Shown here one piece after another: positions 1 through 5,893 of a DNA stretch of 10,915 nucleotides. Positions within the stretch are counted from its first letter, which is position 1. Each line of letters starts with the position of its first letter. Source of the stretch: JBDLIL01 sp039714855 (lineage in GTDB: Bacteria; Patescibacteriota; Microgenomatia; UBA1400; PJMF01); contig JBDLIL010000031.1 of the NCBI GenBank assembly GCA_039714855.1, positions 1 through 10,915 on the forward strand, given 5' to 3'. The notes under the pieces are model-generated. The model worked only from the letters and a program-made list of their open reading frames with translations, did not search any database and had not been told where the DNA came from. Position numbers and translations under genes: made by a program.

Positions 1-119
1 CTCAATTTAGAAAACGCATCTTCTTCCAAATCCAACCTCAAGTCTGCTTTACGTGTATTCTTATCAGGTCCGTGACAGGCATAGCATCGATCGGACAAAA
101 TTGGTTTTACATGAAAGTT
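1..119 (-). CDS. Fragment of planctomycete-type cytochrome c domain protein (PSCyt1, DUF1549/DUF1553 family), foreign to the rest
   Basis: The minus strand from 119 to 3 is an open frame of 39 codons reading NFHVKPILSDRCYACHGPDK and then NTRKADLRLDLEEDAFSKL. CYACH (72-86) is a c-type haem-binding CxxCH motif. The surrounding pattern, VKPILSD before it and GPD..RKADLRLD after it, is the signature of the N-terminal PSCyt1 domain of large periplasmic cytochrome proteins of Planctomycetes, Verrucomicrobia and Bacteroidetes. The frame leaves the window at base 1. Upstream of 119 it continues into residues (LRKSKHWSQG) that no longer fit the family and that are antisense to the next gene's coding sequence. 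No start codon or signal peptide is present. Family recognition comes from the motif alone. Such cytochromes are not expected in the fermentative CPR lineage suggested by the other genes, so I infer a chimeric contig end rather than a real neighbour. Confidence 0.72.
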
Positions 120-2090
120 GCCCTGACTCCAGTGCTTGGACTTCCTGAGTATTCAGGGTGGTCACAGGTTTTTCACAGTCCCCAAAAGAGGGTAGTTTGT
201 GTAGTGACAGTAGTCGGTAGTGATGCTGCCAATGTTGGATTAGAATTGCTAGAGACGCTTCAAAACTCTTCTTTAGAAACTGCAGCAGAATTCCACCAGG
301 TTCTTGAGCTTCTTTTGAAAAGAGCTGAGGAAAAAGATAGTAATTTGCAATTATCTTGTTCGTTTCGAGAGCGAGAAAAAGAAGCTGTGATTTTTGCCAC
401 TTATCATTCTTTAGTCTTGTTGAAAAGAGACCAAAAAGTAGGTGTGCTTTTACAATCTCAAGATAAGTTAACTCTAATAGAAGGATCGATATCACTAGGA
501 GATAGAGTGGTTTTACTTAGCAATGGAGCATCTGCATTTGCTCAAGAGATAGAGCAGAAATTAAAATTTGGTTATGATACCGATAGTATAGTTACTTCCT
601 TGATTCCTCAAATTCATCGTTTAGAAAATTCATCTTTATGTGGTATTGCTTTTTTACAAATTGATCAAAGGGAGGAAGTTAAAGAGGAAAAATTTGATCC
701 AAAACCAAAATTAAAAATTAGTGATGATGAAAGTGAAGAGGATGATTCATTTGATAAATTATTCAATCTGGAGACAAAAGACTTAGAAATTGACGGAAAT
801 CTAGATAAATCTGAAAAAAATAAAATTAACTTTTTAGCCAAATTGCCAAAATTTAAATCTCAAAAACTACTTTCTGTTTTTGGATTACTAGTAAGATTAA
901 TCAAAAGACTAATTTATTTTGTTCTGGATTCGCTTAAGAAACTTGTTTCTAAAGATGGAGCATATCTGGGACAGGAAGAAAGAAAGAAAAAAATTATTAG
1001 AGTTGCTTTATTAGTTTTGTTGGTAGTTGTTCCCATCTCTGGATTTTTTGTTATTAACTGGCAGAATAAAAAAACTCAAAGCAGAGATTTAGATGAATAT
1101 ATGCTTCCTCTATTGGAGAGAGTTGAGTCTGCCAAGCAGGTAGTGCAAGATGATCCCATTCAGGCTCGCAGCGACATAGAAATTAGCTTGGAAGAAATCG
1201 AGGTATTGAAAAAGAAATTTGAAAGCAAAAAGTATGCTCAGAAGATTATTCTTGAAGAAGAGGGGAAGATTAAGGTTTTTTTCGAAGAGATATCTGGTAA
1301 GGAGGAATTTAGTGAACTAGTAACTTTTTTTGATTTGCGATTAATAGACGCAGGAAGTGATTTTATTAGCAACAGTGTTGATTTGTTTGGAGACACAGCA
1401 GTATTTTTAGATAAAGATAAAAATGATCTTTTGACACTCAATCTAGAAAGCAAGGAAGGTAAAAAAATAGATCTTGCTGAAGAGTTGAAACCTAGAGTAA
1501 TTAGTTTTGATGGTGAAGATATTTTTATTTTAGGATCTGGTATTTTTAGTTATGATCTCAATTCAGACGAAAGTAGAAATCTTCGAGATGAGGGTGATTC
1601 TAATAGAGAGGCTAAATTTATTAACTATTTTGCTGATTTTGTTTATGTTTTTAACGTTAGTAAGCGAAATATATATAGGTATTCTCCTGGTGAGAATGCT
1701 AATTATTCTGATCCTATTGGTTGGTTGAAGGATAAGCAGGGTTTAGACTTCGAAACTGTTAACGGCATGCAAATAGATGGAGATGTTTGGCTGAGCACCA
1801 ATGTGGGGGAAATAAAACGATATGTAAGGGGAAATATAGGAGAGTTCGAAATTAGAGGTTTAAAGGAAGCTTTTTCATCGTCAATTTATCTTTTTACCAA
1901 GGAGGGTTTAGAAAATTTATATGTGTTGGAGCCTGAGAAAAATCGTTTGGTGGTGATTACAAAGGATGGAGATTTTGTTAAAGAAATTAAAAGCTCAACT
2001 CTCGCTTCAGCTACTATGATCATAGTGAGCGAAGCTCGGGCAAAAGCTTATGCTGTAAGTGGATCTTTGTTGTATGAAATTGAGTTGTGA
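111..2090 (+). CDS. Membrane-anchored PP2C-like pseudophosphatase with C-terminal beta-propeller-like domain
   Basis: The product is 659 aa if started at ATG 111. Residues about 1-180 resemble a diverged PP2C/SpoIIE-type phosphatase fold: an alpha-helical middle, then GDRVVLLSNG (Asp131-Gly139), which corresponds to the 'GD..ll.SDG' strand-turn. The metal-binding Asp is Asn138 here, and the C-terminal 'DN.T' motif is absent (SSLCGIAF instead), so catalysis is unlikely. A low-complexity acidic/basic linker follows (about 185-290), then one transmembrane helix (about 295-316), a charged coiled-coil-like stretch (about 325-390), and a beta-rich region (about 400-659) with recurring VISFDGEDIFIL, VYVFNVSKRNIYRY and DGDVWLST-like strands typical of a propeller. 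I infer a cytoplasmic sensor-like domain joined to an external propeller. No Shine-Dalgarno precedes ATG 111, and the upstream bases appear foreign, so the natural N-terminus may be missing. The in-frame GTG at 72 is the complement of a haem-His codon and is not a credible start. Ends in TGA. Confidence 0.7.
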   Translation: MKVALTPVLGLPEYSGWSQVFHSPQKRVVCVVTVVGSDAANVGLELLETLQNSSLETAAEFHQVLELLLKRAEEKDSNLQLSCSFREREKEAVIFATYHSLVLLKRDQKVGVLLQSQDKLTLIEGSISLGDRVVLLSNGASAFAQEIEQKLKFGYDTDSIVTSLIPQIHRLENSSLCGIAFLQIDQREEVKEEKFDPKPKLKISDDESEEDDSFDKLFNLETKDLEIDGNLDKSEKNKINFLAKLPKFKSQKLLSVFGLLVRLIKRLIYFVLDSLKKLVSKDGAYLGQEERKKKIIRVALLVLLVVVPISGFFVINWQNKKTQSRDLDEYMLPLLERVESAKQVVQDDPIQARSDIEISLEEIEVLKKKFESKKYAQKIILEEEGKIKVFFEEISGKEEFSELVTFFDLRLIDAGSDFISNSVDLFGDTAVFLDKDKNDLLTLNLESKEGKKIDLAEELKPRVISFDGEDIFILGSGIFSYDLNSDESRNLRDEGDSNREAKFINYFADFVYVFNVSKRNIYRYSPGENANYSDPIGWLKDKQGLDFETVNGMQIDGDVWLSTNVGEIKRYVRGNIGEFEIRGLKEAFSSSIYLFTKEGLENLYVLEPEKNRLVVITKDGDFVKEIKSSTLASATMIIVSEARAKAYAVSGSLLYEIEL

Positions 2091-2098
2091 AGCATTTT

Positions 2099-2163
2099 GT
2101 AGAGACATGCTAAAGCATGTCTTCTTGGCGTCGTAATATAGACACGCTATAGCGTGTCTCTAC
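2099..2163. repeat. Nested palindromic repeat pair (REP/MITE-like) between convergent genes
   Basis: There are two hairpin-forming palindromes: AGACATGCT-aa-AGCATGTCT (2103-2122) and the perfect AGACACGCTATAGCGTGTCT (2140-2159). They are enclosed by an outer inverted repeat, GTAGAGACA (2099-2107) and TGTCTCTAC (2155-2163). The region can therefore fold as two small hairpins or one long one. The two units are variants of one motif, GTAGAGACA..GC....GC..TGTCTCTAC. It lies just after the pseudophosphatase stop, and the smpB stop codon with its last codons (Asp-Thr-Leu) lies inside the second unit. No T-tract follows on either strand, so a classical intrinsic terminator is not shown, though a transcription-end or mRNA-stabilising role is possible. 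Confidence 0.7.
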
Positions 2164-2581
2164 GAACTTCCCTCTCCAAATCTCTTTTCTTAATGGCTTC
2201 TCTTTTTTCGTGTACTTTTTTGCCTTTTCCAAGCCCAATGTCAACCTTGATGTTTCTGCCTTTTAGAAATATTGATAGAGGGATAATCATCCAACCTTTA
2301 TTATTAGTAGCCTGATCAAGATCAGCAATTTCTTTTTTTGTAAGCAATAGCTTTCTGGTTCTTTTGGGATTGTAGTCATCATTTTTAGCGAAGGCATAGG
2401 GGTTGATTTGAGCGTTAAGTAAAAATGCTTCTGAATTGATAATTTTTACAAAGCTGCCTGTCAAGCTAGCATGTTTAGCTCGCAGGCTTTTCACCTCTCT
2501 GCCCTCTAGAACAATACCGGCAGTATAGGTTTTACTAATCTCGTAATCGTATCTGGCTTTTTTATTAATAATTAACTTCAT
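2147..2581 (-). CDS. smpB: SsrA-binding protein SmpB
   Basis: SmpB binds tmRNA and delivers it to stalled ribosomes in trans-translation; it acts in the cytoplasm. The 144-residue product begins MKLIINKKARYDYEI and has the family's hallmarks in order: AGIVLEGREVKSLRAKHASL (the conserved G-x-E-x-KS-R strand), GSFVKI, EAFLLNAQINPY, the NPKRTRKLLL segment, the basic VDIGLGKGKKVHEKRE loop, and the C-terminal tail IKKRDLEREVRR that enters the ribosomal A site. Length is close to the usual 145-160. An upstream in-frame start at 2605 would add eight atypical residues, so ATG 2581 is preferred. The last residues, DTL, are encoded by the palindromic repeat, which apparently reset the stop codon. A consensus TATAAT lies seven bases ahead of the ATG. 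tmRNA itself is not in this window. Confidence 0.95.
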   Translation of the reverse strand: MKLIINKKARYDYEISKTYTAGIVLEGREVKSLRAKHASLTGSFVKIINSEAFLLNAQINPYAFAKNDDYNPKRTRKLLLTKKEIADLDQATNNKGWMIIPLSIFLKGRNIKVDIGLGKGKKVHEKREAIKKRDLEREVRRDTL

Positions 2582-2587
2582 TGCCTT

Positions 2588-2593
2588 ATTATA
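2588..2593 (-). promoter_or_regulatory. -10 box of smpB, placing the start site at the ATG
   Basis: The minus strand reads TATAAT, a 6/6 match to the sigma70 -10 consensus. If its last T is position -7, transcription begins at about 2581, the A of the smpB start codon, which predicts a leaderless mRNA. No good -35 hexamer is visible at 16-18 bp spacing, and no Shine-Dalgarno precedes the ATG. Confidence 0.45.
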
Positions 2594-2605
2594 ACCTGTT
2601 ACCAC

Positions 2606-2634
2606 TTGATAGCTTATAAGTAATGCCTCATAGT
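2606..2634 (+). promoter_or_regulatory. Possible promoter for the small two-TM protein
   Basis: TTGATA (2606-2611, 4/6 to the -35 consensus) and CATAGT (2629-2634, 4/6 to the -10 consensus) are separated by 17 bp. They face the gene at 2702 and run back to back with the smpB -10 box. The matches are moderate in an AT-rich region, so this is tentative. Confidence 0.3.
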
Positions 2635-2690
2635 ATTGTTTAGAAATTATTAATTAAAAATTAGAATTTTCCTGTTCTTGGCAGGGATTT

Positions 2691-2695
2691 GGAGG
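2691..2695 (+). promoter_or_regulatory. Strong ribosome binding site fixing the start at 2702
   Basis: GGAGG sits six bases before ATG 2702. It is the only textbook Shine-Dalgarno I find in the window. It selects this ATG over the in-frame TTG at 2678, which lies upstream of the site. Confidence 0.8.
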
Positions 2696-2701
2696 AATAT
2701 C

Positions 2702-2932
2702 ATGCCCAAACGAGTATTTTGGCCCCTAGCATTAGTAATTATGGGGTTAATCTTTTTAGCTTCTAATGTTGGTTTATTGCCCAAGAAATTTTGGGATCTT
2801 TGGCCACTAATCCTTATAGTAGTTGGTTTAGGGGGGCTAGTTACTTCTGATAAAGAAGAATGGGATGGCCAGCCCAAATCTACTCTCAAGAGAAAGAAAA
2901 GAGCCAGCAAAAAACGCTCAAAGAGAAAATAG
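2702..2932 (+). CDS. Small LiaI/LiaF-like (DUF5668-type) two-TM membrane protein
   Basis: The product is 76 aa, starting MPKRVFWPLALVIMGLIFL. Residues about 5-26 form a first transmembrane helix. A short NVGLLPKKFWDLWP turn leads to a second helix, LILIVVGLGGL (about 38-50). The tryptophan- and glycine-rich hairpin 'WPL.LI..G..fL..N.G.l....WdlWPliLI..Gl..L' is the pattern of the LiaI-LiaF-like transmembrane region found in small envelope-stress proteins. The tail is acidic and then strongly basic (TLKRKKRASKKRSKRK), probably cytoplasmic. The gene diverges from smpB and converges on the ATP-grasp gene with only 19 bp between stops and no visible terminator. The assignment rests on pattern, and the specific role is unknown. 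Confidence 0.75.
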   Translation: MPKRVFWPLALVIMGLIFLASNVGLLPKKFWDLWPLILIVVGLGGLVTSDKEEWDGQPKSTLKRKKRASKKRSKRK

Positions 2933-2951
2933 GTTTTGGTAGGAAATTTTT

Positions 2952-5012
2952 TTAACTAGATAATGGCCTGGTTTGCAATAGATAAATTTTTTCGTTTTCA
3001 ATTGCCCATTCTATATCCTGAGCTTCTTTGAGTTGGTTTTCTAGTTTATTAGAGATATCTAGTAATTTTTGTATTTCATCACGGGATAAAGAGCCTTTTT
3101 TATCTGCAATTTCTCTTTCTACAACTTCTGAGGTTTTTTTATTTACCTTATATCTATTCGGTGTTTTTGTTCCTGCAACCACTATTTCTCCCGTTCCATT
3201 GTGAGATTCAATAACAACCAGAGAATCTTGTTTTTGCCAAATGTCTTGAGTAAACAAGACTCCAGCCTTTTTTGTTTTAAGCATTCCTTGCAAGATAACC
3301 GCCATTTTGATTTTACTGGGATTGAAATTCATTTTTTCCGCGTACAAAAGAGGTCCGAATTTATAAGTAGATATCCAGACTTTTTTAATAGCGTTTAAAA
3401 TTTCTTTTTCAGTTTTTATATTCAAATATGATTCAAATTGTCCAGCAAAAGAAGCTTGCTTAGAATCTTCACAAGTAGCTGACGATCGAATGGCAATGTG
3501 CTGATATTTATTTTTGAGAGTTATTATTGTCTGTAAAATTTCTTGTTTTAAGTTTTTTGGGAATTTAGCTTCTAAAATCTTTTTTTCAAACTTATTCTCA
3601 AGATCTTCAAATTTATCTTGATTTCTTAAATTTCTAACTAATTCTTTTGCTAGAGTGTCTAACTTATTCTTTTCTAGAAAATATTCAAAGGCAGTTGTAG
3701 TAATAACTAGTCCGTTTGGACTGGGGTAGTTTAACTGCGAAATTTTTTGTAAATTTTTTGCTTTACCTCCAACAAGATTTGTATCTTCAGCTTTATTGAT
3801 TTGGGTAATAAAACTAACGCTCTGCTTATCCAAAAAGCTTTTTGGTTTTCTTAGAAATATTTCTCCACTATTAGCATCGACAAATATTTTCTGTTCTTGT
3901 TTCAAAATCTTAGTGGCATTTTTTGCACTTACAATACAAGGTACTTGAAACTCTTTGGCCACCGTTGCTAAATGTGAAGTAATACCCCCAGAATCTGTGA
4001 CAATGGCGGCTGCTTTACTAACTATGGGCAAAACTGTTCTCATCATAATTGGGTGAACCACAGCAATTTCACCTGTTTTAATCTTCTTTAAGTCACTTTG
4101 TCTTGTGATTAATCTAACTTGTCCTGCAGATTGGCCGTTAAAAGCAGTTATGCCTTTTAAGATAGCGTCTTTGTGCGATGGGGAAGAGCTGGAGCTTATA
4201 AGTTTAAATCCTGGTTTTACTTGTATCTCATACATTTCTAATCTTCCGTTTGCGTTGATCATAAATTCGATTTCTAGATTAGATTTGTGAAATTTTGCTG
4301 CTTTAAAAGCTTTTTTTGAAATTTGTTCAACTTCTTTATCGTTAAGGCTTTGTTGCATTTGAGATTTTTTAGATATTTGTATTTTTTTTCTCTCGATTCC
4401 TTTATAAAAAAATCCTGATTCTTGTCTGCGAATAGTTTTTTCTTGAATTTTGTTTTTATCATTTGTCCAAAAGCTATCATAGCCAGGTTCACCATTGGCA
4501 ATATAAATGGCATCTCCCCAGCAGGCATCAATCATACATTGCTTAGTGTTTTCAACATCAACAACACAGATACCCCCTTTATTAGCATTAACTCTGCCCA
4601 TTATTAATAGTCCCAGCTCAAACTTAGATATGTCATTGTCTCTGGCTACTTGTTCTCCAGCCTTATATGCGGCTGAAATATGCTTTAATATTTCTCTGTG
4701 AGAAGTTATGTTTCTCCAAGATGGTAGGGCACGAGGATTCTCAAAACCTTCAAATTTAAAACAAGTTCTCAGTGTTATTGATGGAAATTTTTTTAGTATA
4801 TTTTTGCATGATCTTTCAAGTTGTTTTTGGAATGTTTTTGCCAACTTTTTATCCTTTTTCCATTTTTGATATAGTTCTGGTCCAATTAAATAGGTATCGG
4901 CTATTGGTAGACCCGTTTGATTAATGGTCACAATACCTTCAAGCTTATTAGTTTTAAAGCTATTAAATGAAGAATATTTGTAATTTTTAGTTATTTTTCT
5001 TATATAAATCAT
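2952..5012 (-). CDS. Double ATP-grasp / phosphohistidine-swivel protein (PEP synthase-like, no PEP-binding barrel)
   Basis: The product is 686 aa in three modules. Residues about 1-275 are a diverged PPDK_N-type ATP-grasp: TGLPIADTYLIGPELY matches 'GLPVPxGFVIT.eAy', LRTC (Arg82) matches 'RSSA', and LEMYEIQVKPG (Lys266) matches 'LLQTRP'. It has no GGK loop. Residues about 285-395 are the mobile swivel domain, with the catalytic motif GGITSH (His347) and EFQVPCIV. Residues about 405-686 are a complete PPDK_N ATP-grasp: LVGGKAKNL (Lys417), AIRSSATCED (Arg509), ASFAGQFESYLN, KKAGVLFTQD, DIEWA and LLQTRP (Arg682). PEP synthase and PPDK order these as ATP-grasp, swivel, barrel. Here the barrel is absent and an ATP-grasp follows the swivel. 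I infer ATP-dependent phosphorylation of His347 and transfer to an unknown acceptor; PEP synthase activity is not supported. The gene stands alone with its own promoter and has no clear Shine-Dalgarno. Confidence 0.8.
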   Translation of the reverse strand: MIYIRKITKNYKYSSFNSFKTNKLEGIVTINQTGLPIADTYLIGPELYQKWKKDKKLAKTFQKQLERSCKNILKKFPSITLRTCFKFEGFENPRALPSWRNITSHREILKHISAAYKAGEQVARDNDISKFELGLLIMGRVNANKGGICVVDVENTKQCMIDACWGDAIYIANGEPGYDSFWTNDKNKIQEKTIRRQESGFFYKGIERKKIQISKKSQMQQSLNDKEVEQISKKAFKAAKFHKSNLEIEFMINANGRLEMYEIQVKPGFKLISSSSSPSHKDAILKGITAFNGQSAGQVRLITRQSDLKKIKTGEIAVVHPIMMRTVLPIVSKAAAIVTDSGGITSHLATVAKEFQVPCIVSAKNATKILKQEQKIFVDANSGEIFLRKPKSFLDKQSVSFITQINKAEDTNLVGGKAKNLQKISQLNYPSPNGLVITTTAFEYFLEKNKLDTLAKELVRNLRNQDKFEDLENKFEKKILEAKFPKNLKQEILQTIITLKNKYQHIAIRSSATCEDSKQASFAGQFESYLNIKTEKEILNAIKKVWISTYKFGPLLYAEKMNFNPSKIKMAVILQGMLKTKKAGVLFTQDIWQKQDSLVVIESHNGTGEIVVAGTKTPNRYKVNKKTSEVVEREIADKKGSLSRDEIQKLLDISNKLENQLKEAQDIEWAIENEKIYLLQTRPLSS

Positions 5013-5080
5013 TTTATTTTACTCAATAAATTTTATTATTTTTAACTTTTTTATTAATAATGTTATTAGAATAAGCGGAA

Positions 5081-5109
5081 ATTATATAGCTGATATGCAT
5101 ATTTGTAAA
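5081..5109 (-). promoter_or_regulatory. Near-consensus sigma70 promoter of the ATP-grasp/swivel gene
   Basis: On the minus strand, TTTACA (5104-5109; 5/6 to the -35 consensus) and TATAAT (5081-5086; 6/6) are 17 bp apart. Transcription would start near 5074, giving an AT-rich leader of about 60 nt before ATG 5012. Confidence 0.7.
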
Positions 5110-5121
5110 GCGTATGTAGTT

Positions 5122-5158
5122 AATCGAGTTGCACCAATCTCACACGCAACTCTTGATT
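5122..5158 (+). other. Hairpin in the leader of the cytidylate kinase operon
   Basis: GAGTTGC (5126-5132) pairs with GCAACTC (5146-5152) around a 13-nt loop. After a 2-nt bulge the stem extends with AATC (5122-5125) and GATT (5155-5158). It ends 30 nt before the first kinase ATG, in the otherwise featureless 176-bp gap between divergent genes. It could be a leader structure or an operator. No confident plus-strand promoter is visible around it. Confidence 0.4.
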
Positions 5159-5188
5159 TTGTTCGCCAAACTCGGGTAGGCTGTTCTA

Positions 5189-5890
5189 ATGAAGAAATCT
5201 TTTCATGTTGCGGTGGATGGTCCGGTGGCTGCTGGTAAGGGTACGGTTTCTAGATTGGTGGCTGATAGACTGGGTTTTTTATATGTGGATACTGGTGCCA
5301 TGTATAGAGTGGCTGCTCTAGTAGCCAAAAGAAATAAATTAAATGCCAAAGAACATAAAAAAATAAACCCTCTTTTGAAAAAAATCCAAATAGATTTAAG
5401 AATTCCCAAAGAATCTGAAAAAGATGGCAGACTGATTACAGTACTTTTAGACGATGAAGATGTGTCATGGAAGATTCGTACAGAGGAGATGGGTCAAGGA
5501 GCTTCGGTGGTTTCGCAATTTCCCGATATTAGAAAAATTTTGGTAAAAAAGCAACAAGACATTGCTAAGGGTAAAAATGTAGTTATGGAAGGCAGAGACA
5601 TTACTCATAATGTTTTGCCAGAAGCACAATTAAAAATTTTTCTTACAGCTAATGAAATGATCAGAGTGAAACGGCGTTATGTGCAGTTATTGGAAAGGGG
5701 CGAAGATATTACTTTTGCTCAGGTGTATGATATTTTGCATGATAGAGATACTCGCGAAAAAACACGAAAAACTAACCCATTAAAAATTGTTAAAGGTGCT
5801 TGGGTAATAGATACCAGTGATATTTTGATTGAAAAGGTGGTGGAATTGATTGTTGAAAGAGTTAAAATGATGCAAAGTTTGGATATCTAA
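5189..5890 (+). CDS. cmk: Cytidylate kinase, first of two tandem copies
   Basis: CMP/dCMP kinase transfers phosphate from ATP to CMP or dCMP in cytosolic pyrimidine nucleotide supply. The 233-aa product has the P-loop GPVAAGKGT (residues 11-19), the CMP-binding DTGAMYR (34-40), the IRTEE..G..AS segment with Ser106 and Arg115 (equivalent to E. coli Ser101 and Arg110), the EGRDIT motif (134-139), and the LID region from Arg186 to Arg193 (equivalent to Arg181 and Arg188). Position 190, equivalent to E. coli Asp185, is Glu. By alignment from memory this is a sugar-contacting position, so nucleotide preference may be altered. Length matches the usual 220-235. It heads the putative operon; the next kinase starts 3 nt after its stop. 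Only a weak GG-containing sequence precedes the ATG. Confidence 0.93.
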   Translation: MKKSFHVAVDGPVAAGKGTVSRLVADRLGFLYVDTGAMYRVAALVAKRNKLNAKEHKKINPLLKKIQIDLRIPKESEKDGRLITVLLDDEDVSWKIRTEEMGQGASVVSQFPDIRKILVKKQQDIAKGKNVVMEGRDITHNVLPEAQLKIFLTANEMIRVKRRYVQLLERGEDITFAQVYDILHDRDTREKTRKTNPLKIVKGAWVIDTSDILIEKVVELIVERVKMMQSLDI

Positions 5891-5893
5891 AAT

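Noticed and set aside
64..495. Minus-strand open frame of about 140 codons at the left end
   Set aside because: Its sequence has no domain character and it is antisense to the PP2C-like coding region. The real minus-strand coding signal at the edge is in a different frame (CYACHGPD).
2088..2090. Recoded TGA (as glycine in some CPR lineages)
   Set aside because: TGA ends the propeller gene at a sensible place with the palindromic repeat beyond it, and no long frame here needs TGA read-through.
2099..2163. Intrinsic terminator for the convergent genes
   Set aside because: The hairpins are perfect but no T-run follows on either strand, so they are recorded as palindromic repeats only.
5013..5188. 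Riboswitch or small RNA gene in the divergent gap
   Set aside because: Apart from one promoter and one simple hairpin I see no conserved riboswitch or tRNA-like architecture.
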